Shown here: one piece after another, positions 7,510 through 9,594 of the stretch
How positions within the stretch are numbered: position 1 is the first letter of the stretch
Layout of the letters: each line of letters opens with the position of its first letter
NCBI GenBank assembly: GCA_900751755.1
Contig: CAADSP010000085.1
Coordinates: forward strand, 1-9,594
Reading direction: 5' to 3'
DNA: 9,594 bases
Source of the DNA: an uncultured Collinsella sp.
GTDB taxonomy: Bacteria > Actinomycetota > Coriobacteriia > Coriobacteriales > Coriobacteriaceae
Translations under genes and position numbers: made by a program
The notes under the pieces: model-generated
The model's input: only the letters and a program-made list of their open reading frames with translations
Databases searched by the model: none
What the model was told of the DNA's origin: nothing

Positions 7510-7555
7510 TACATGCAAGTGAGCGTTCAAGGGGGTTGCGGCCCCCTTTTTCGTG
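7487..7555 (+). repeat. Direct repeat copy A: tRNA-Leu 3' end plus terminator
   Basis: From the T-loop of the tRNA gene through its terminator this segment recurs at 7671-7738. The first 33 nt are identical, one T/C change follows at 7520/7704, the next 16 nt are identical, the terminator loops differ, and TTTTTCGTG is shared at the end. The repeat begins exactly at TTCGAG of the T-loop, as in attachment sites of elements that integrate into tRNA genes. Confidence 0.9.
7529..7551 (+). terminator. Intrinsic terminator of tRNA-Leu
   Basis: GGGGG (7531-7535) pairs with CCCCC (7542-7546), flanked by AA and followed by TTTTT (7547-7551). It lies 20 nt after the CCA end. Confidence 0.85.
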
Positions 7556-7670
7556 CCGAACTCGCGTGAGCGCGCGAAGCGTTAAGCAAACAGGCCTGCG
7601 GCCTGTTTGTAGCGGAGCGTGGCGAGGGCGCCTCGCGCCCGAAGCCCGGGGCTTCGCGAAGCGAAGGCCC
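7556..7670. other. GC-rich spacer made of successive palindromes between the two tRNA-end repeats
   Basis: The segment holds CAAACAGGCC/GGCCTGTTTG around a TGC loop (7587-7609), GGGCGC/GCGCCC around CTC (7626-7640), GAAGCCC/GGGCTTC (7641-7655) and the overlapping palindrome CTTCGCGAAG (7652-7661). No start codon with a ribosome binding site opens a credible gene here. It could be a degraded element remnant, a recombination-directed structure or a structured RNA. Confidence 0.6.
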
Positions 7671-7738
7671 TTCGAGTCTCGCCTCGGGCACCATACATGC
7701 AAGCGAGCGTTCAAGGGGGTCAAGGCCCCTTTTTCGTG
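7671..7738 (+). repeat. Direct repeat copy B: displaced tRNA-Leu 3' end plus terminator
   Basis: This copy repeats the T-loop, the 3' halves of the T and acceptor stems and the CCA of tRNA-Leu, but its 5' flank (GGCCC) does not supply the rest of a tRNA, so it cannot encode a functional one. It is offset 184 bp from copy A and resembles an attR/attL partner left after integration or excision. Unequal duplication is the alternative. Confidence 0.88.
7713..7734 (+). terminator. Second intrinsic terminator, in repeat copy B
   Basis: AAGGGG (7713-7718) pairs with CCCCTT (7726-7731) around GTCAAGG, with a T run at 7730-7734. It insulates the infC promoter region from upstream transcription. Confidence 0.75.
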
Positions 7739-7764
7739 TACGTAATGTGATAACGCGCTGTACG

Positions 7765-7773
7765 TGTTATTAT
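7765..7773 (+). promoter_or_regulatory. Extended -10 promoter for the infC operon
   Basis: TGTTATTAT has the TGN extension and a TATTAT -10 element (7768-7773). No strong -35 is seen. A start near 7780 would give a leader of roughly 175 nt before the infC initiation region. Confidence 0.55.
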
Positions 7774-7779
7774 TCGCAA

Positions 7780-7936
7780 GGCGTTGTTCTCGCAATGCCC
7801 TAAAGAGGAACCCGAGGGTTCCCACCTTTTGGCGCCAATGAGCAGCTGACTGGTCATACAACTTAGATTCCCTTCCTCAAATCGATGAAGTCTATGTGTA
7901 CGACCTGGTTGCTGAGAAGCGCCGGGTTATTTTTTT
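7780..7936 (+). promoter_or_regulatory. infC leader RNA ending in a terminator (probable L20-type attenuator)
   Basis: Between the promoter and infC lies an untranslated leader with a GGAACC/GGTTCC hairpin closed by a CGAG loop (7807-7822), the palindrome TTGGCGCCAA (7829-7838), and a terminator stem ACCTGG(t)TGCT/AGCGCCGGGT at 7903-7927 followed by seven Ts (7930-7936). AACCCG at 7809-7814 is complementary to CGGGTT at 7923-7928, the 3' arm of the terminator, so an alternative antiterminator pairing is possible. In Bacillus, L20 binds the infC leader and promotes premature termination. The same gene order and layout suggest a comparable autoregulation here, but whether this belongs to the described L20 leader family is not shown. 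Confidence 0.6.
7903..7936 (+). terminator. Attenuator terminator directly upstream of infC
   Basis: A 10-bp stem with one bulged T and a GAGA loop (7903-7927) is followed by T7 at 7930-7936, only 19 nt before the proposed infC start. Placed before a gene rather than after one, it must allow regulated read-through. Confidence 0.75.
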
Positions 7937-7955
7937 ATGAATGGAGGTAGGGAAA

Positions 7956-8510
7956 ATAGCTAAGTCTGATGACACCCGCATCAACGACGAGATCACTGCA
8001 TCTTCGTGCCGTTTGATTGGCGTCGATGGCTCTCAGCTCGGCCTGTTCGCCATCCGTGATGCCCAGCGCGTCGCCGACGATCAGGGTCTCGACCTGGTCG
8101 AGATCGCTCCCAACGCGGAGCCGCCGGTCTGCAAGGTCATGGACTACGGTAAGTTCAAGTACCAGCAGGCCATGAAGGCCAAGGCTGCTCGTAAGAACCA
8201 GTCCAAGGTCGAGGTCAAGGAAATGAAGTTCCGACCCAAGATCGACGTTGGCGACTACGAGACCAAGAAGGGCCACGTTCTGCGTTTCCTCAAGAAGGGC
8301 GCACGCGTTAAGATCACCATCATGTTCCGCGGCCGTGAGATGGCTCACCCGGAGCAGGGCCTTAACGTTCTCGAGCGTCTCGCCGAGGATCTCAAGCCTT
8401 ACGCTACGGTCGAGTCCAAGCCTAAGATGGAAGGCCGTAACATGCTTATGCTGCTCGCCCCGATTAAGGGCGCCTTCGATGAGGATAAAGCGGCAAGCGA
8501 TACCAAGTAA
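7956..8510 (+). CDS. infC: Translation initiation factor IF-3 (probable AUA start)
   Basis: IF-3 binds the 30S subunit, prevents premature 50S joining and checks start-codon and initiator-tRNA fidelity. The protein shows the N-domain (TRINDEITASSCRLIGVDGS and the signature PPVCKVMDYGKFKYQ), a lysine-rich linker and the C-domain (VKEMKFRPKIDVGDYETKKG, VKITIMFRGREMAHPEQG). The ATG at 7941 lies upstream of, and overlaps, the only Shine-Dalgarno, GGAGGT at 7943-7948, so it is an unlikely start. The in-frame ATA at 7956 is 7 nt after that site and yields a protein starting MAKSDDTRINDE, as IF-3 proteins usually do, with 184 residues. Rare starts such as AUU are a known feature of infC and let IF-3 repress its own translation. 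First gene of infC-rpmI-rplT. Confidence 0.95.
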   Translation: MAKSDDTRINDEITASSCRLIGVDGSQLGLFAIRDAQRVADDQGLDLVEIAPNAEPPVCKVMDYGKFKYQQAMKAKAARKNQSKVEVKEMKFRPKIDVGDYETKKGHVLRFLKKGARVKITIMFRGREMAHPEQGLNVLERLAEDLKPYATVESKPKMEGRNMLMLLAPIKGAFDEDKAASDTK

Positions 8511-8542
8511 CGAGTGTTCTGTAACCGATTAAGGAGTATTTC

Positions 8543-8734
8543 ATGCCTAAGATGAAGTCCCACAGCGGCACCAAGAAGCGTTTCCGCAAGACTGGTACCG
8601 GCAAGCTTATGCGCGCCAAGGCTTTCAAGAGCCACATCCTGAGCAAGAAGTCCACCAAGCGTAAGCGTGGCTTCCGTCAGGAGACCGAGATTGCCGCTGC
8701 CGACCGCAAGGTCATCAAGTCTCGTCTCGCCTAA
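8543..8734 (+). CDS. rpmI: 50S ribosomal protein L35
   Basis: A 63-residue, strongly basic protein starting MPKMKSHSGTKKRFRKTGTG, the typical L35 N-terminus (PKMKTxxGxxKRFK), and containing SKKSTKRKRGFR. Length matches the family. It binds 23S rRNA in the large subunit. AAGGAG at 8531-8536 lies 6 nt before the ATG. It is 32 nt after infC and 46 nt before rplT, in the standard order, and is presumably translated from the same operon mRNA. Confidence 0.97.
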   Translation: MPKMKSHSGTKKRFRKTGTGKLMRAKAFKSHILSKKSTKRKRGFRQETEIAAADRKVIKSRLA

Positions 8735-8780
8735 GTTCGCGTTCCCGTTTTTCGTTTTACCGTCTAGGAGTTGATAGAAC

Positions 8781-9140
8781 ATGGCACGTATTAAGCGCGC
8801 TGTTGCCGCCAAGAAGAAGCGCCGTACCGTTATGCACCGTGCGAAGGGTTACTACGGTGCCGCTTCGCGTACTTACAAGCATGCTAAAGAGCAGGTCCAG
8901 CACTCCCTGCAGTATCAGTATCGTGATCGCCGCAACAAGAAGCGCGAGATCCGTTCTCTTTGGATCACTCGTATCAACGCTGCTGCTCGCCTGAACGACA
9001 TCTCTTACTCTCAGTTCATGCACGGCCTGAAGGTTGCCGGCATCGAGCTCGACCGCAAGGTCCTGGCTCAGATGGCTTACGAGGACATCGAGTCCTTCAA
9101 CGAGCTGGCTACCATCGCCAAGAAGGCTCTCGAGGCCTAA
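8781..9140 (+). CDS. rplT: 50S ribosomal protein L20
   Basis: A 119-residue basic protein with the L20 hallmarks: MARIKRAVAAKKKRRTVMHR, AKGYYGAASRTYKHAKEQV, YQYRDRRNKKREIRSLWITR and INAAAR, then SYSQFMHGLKVAGIELDRK. L20 is an early 23S rRNA-binding protein needed for 50S assembly and, in several bacteria, represses its own operon by binding the leader or an internal mRNA site. The start is supported by TAGGAG at 8765-8770, 10 nt before the ATG. Last gene of the operon, followed closely by a terminator. Confidence 0.97.
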   Translation: MARIKRAVAAKKKRRTVMHRAKGYYGAASRTYKHAKEQVQHSLQYQYRDRRNKKREIRSLWITRINAAARLNDISYSQFMHGLKVAGIELDRKVLAQMAYEDIESFNELATIAKKALEA

Positions 9141-9160
9141 TAGATTCTCTTGAATCGCTA

Positions 9161-9196
9161 GGGGAGTGTCGCGTTGTGGCGGCGCTCCCTCTTTTT
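9161..9196 (+). terminator. Intrinsic terminator of the infC-rpmI-rplT operon
   Basis: GGGAGTGTCGC (9162-9172) pairs over 11 positions, including two G-U pairs, with GCGGCGCTCCC (9179-9189) around a GTTGTG loop. A CTTTTT run ends at 9196. Confidence 0.9.
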
Positions 9197-9209
9197 ATCT
9201 GAAGCGCGG

Positions 9210-9238
9210 TTTACATTGCTAAAAGCGCGGGTAGATAA
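9210..9238 (+). promoter_or_regulatory. Weak candidate promoter for the downstream structured RNA
   Basis: TTTACA (9210-9215), two mismatches from TTGACA, is followed after 16-18 nt by TAGATAAAC. The GATAAAC string also occurs at the tRNA-Leu promoter (7399-7405). Two AGCGCGG direct repeats (9203-9209 and 9224-9230) lie 21 nt apart around the -35 region. Confidence 0.35.
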
Positions 9239-9239
9239 A

Positions 9240-9594
9240 CACTTACAGGTGACCGATCTCTATATATTCCTGAACCAAAGGGTCATCATCTGATACGTGC
9301 GGAAGATCCGCACCAGTCTTTCTATTACCTATAGAAAGCAATATGTTGTGTAGGACTTGTGAAGAGTGGAATTGACGTCCCGCAGAGCTTCGCGGTCTGG
9401 CAATATATCTCCTTGCCGCGCGGCCCGGTGGAACCGGGAACCAGCGCAGGCGTGCACCTTGAGAACCGGATACTGCGAGGATGGACACACCAGTTGTGTC
9501 GCATCCGGGCAGACATCGAACCATTTGAAATGGTCTAACTTGGATTTGTTTTTCGCAAGGCCGCCGAGAGGCGGCCCCGAGAAATTCCTTTTCC
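9240..9594 (+). other. Structured non-coding region, probably an rRNA operon leader running off the window
   Basis: No credible protein gene is present. The plus strand folds as a chain of hairpins: GTGCGGA/TCCGCAC (9297-9313), CTTTCTAT/ATAGAAAG (9318-9338), GGCAA/TTGCC (9399-9417), a stem of about 12 bp with small bulges from GCGCGG and CCCGGT to GCGC (9418-9447), GGATGGACACA with TGTGTCGCATCC (9479-9506, one bulge), ACCATTT/AAATGGT (9520-9534) and GGCCGCC-GAGA-GGCGGCC (9559-9576). The sequence at 9453-9471 resembles the boxA antitermination element found in rRNA leaders and spacers. Neither 16S start nor end sequences occur in the window, so a 16S leader with the gene beyond the edge fits best. 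An uncharacterised structured RNA is the alternative. Confidence 0.45.
9453..9471 (+). promoter_or_regulatory. boxA-like rRNA antitermination element
   Basis: TGCACCTTGAGAACCGGAT resembles the CTTTGAAAACTGAATA-type strings of Gram-positive rRNA leaders and spacers and the TTTGAGAACTCAATAG string of mycobacterial rRNA leaders, as I recall them. It lies in a relatively unpaired stretch between two strong hairpins. In such RNAs it recruits NusB-S10 to keep RNA polymerase going through the operon. Confidence 0.45.

Noticed and set aside
7536..7745. 69-residue plus-strand open frame between the tRNA repeats
   Set aside because: It starts inside the tRNA terminator, has no ribosome binding site and ends in the second repeat's terminator.
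7349..7861. 170-residue open frame on the minus strand
   Set aside because: It reads through the antisense of tRNA-Leu and both repeat copies; the PEARLELARCC-type peptide is a familiar artefact of translating tRNA-Leu genes.
7937..7963. Eight-codon open frame overlapping the infC start
   Set aside because: It begins within 1 nt of the terminator T-tract and has no Shine-Dalgarno; probably chance, though translational coupling cannot be excluded.
9297..9316. Possible RNase P RNA motif (GGAAGATCCGCACC)
   Set aside because: It departs from the universally conserved GAGGAAAGTCC sequence, is fully paired in a hairpin, and the other conserved RNase P regions are missing. tmRNA ends were also not found.
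9424..9440. T-box-like core (GGTGGAACCG)
   Set aside because: The bases form a simple CCCGGT/ACCGGG hairpin, and no stem I motifs, specifier loop, terminator or downstream aminoacyl-tRNA or amino acid gene is visible.
9243..9524. 93-residue minus-strand open frame
   Set aside because: It covers palindromic, RNA-like sequence, has no domain and no convincing ribosome binding site.

Overview
The window looks like GC-rich chromosomal DNA (about 60% by eye) from an actinobacterium of class Coriobacteriia, most like Collinsella. This is a judgement from gene content, codon bias toward G/C-ending codons and gene order, not from a search. All supported genes lie on the plus strand. Most are core housekeeping genes; the unusual material is in the gaps between them and at the two ends.

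Positions 3-3863: a 5'-truncated superfamily 2 helicase, probably the C-terminal half of a RecJ-helicase fusion, sits 15 nt before a full-length bifunctional Rel (p)ppGpp synthetase/hydrolase. A perfect 13-bp hairpin separates rel from a glyoxalase-II-like metallo-beta-lactamase-fold hydrolase (3952-4635). The recJ-rel-MBL order resembles a neighbourhood common in Gram-positive genomes.

Positions 4636-7383: a class II fructose-bisphosphate aldolase has its own extended -10 promoter and a 12-bp palindrome just upstream. It is followed by a roughly 119-nt imperfect inverted repeat. A terminator/promoter pair then precedes a cytoplasmic transglutaminase-like protein with an intact Cys-His-Asp triad.

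Positions 7384-7740: a tRNA-Leu(CAA) gene with its terminator. The T-loop-to-3' end of the tRNA plus its terminator is duplicated 184 bp downstream, which resembles an att-site duplication left by a tRNA-targeting element. The spacer is built almost entirely of GC-rich palindromes.

Positions 7741-9196: the translation operon infC-rpmI-rplT. It has an untranslated leader ending in an intrinsic terminator immediately before infC (probable L20-type attenuation), a probable non-canonical AUA start for infC, and a strong terminator after rplT.

Positions 9197-9594: no credible protein gene, but a dense series of hairpins and a boxA-like motif. The best reading is the leader of a ribosomal RNA operon whose 16S gene lies beyond the window edge. 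This is an inference.
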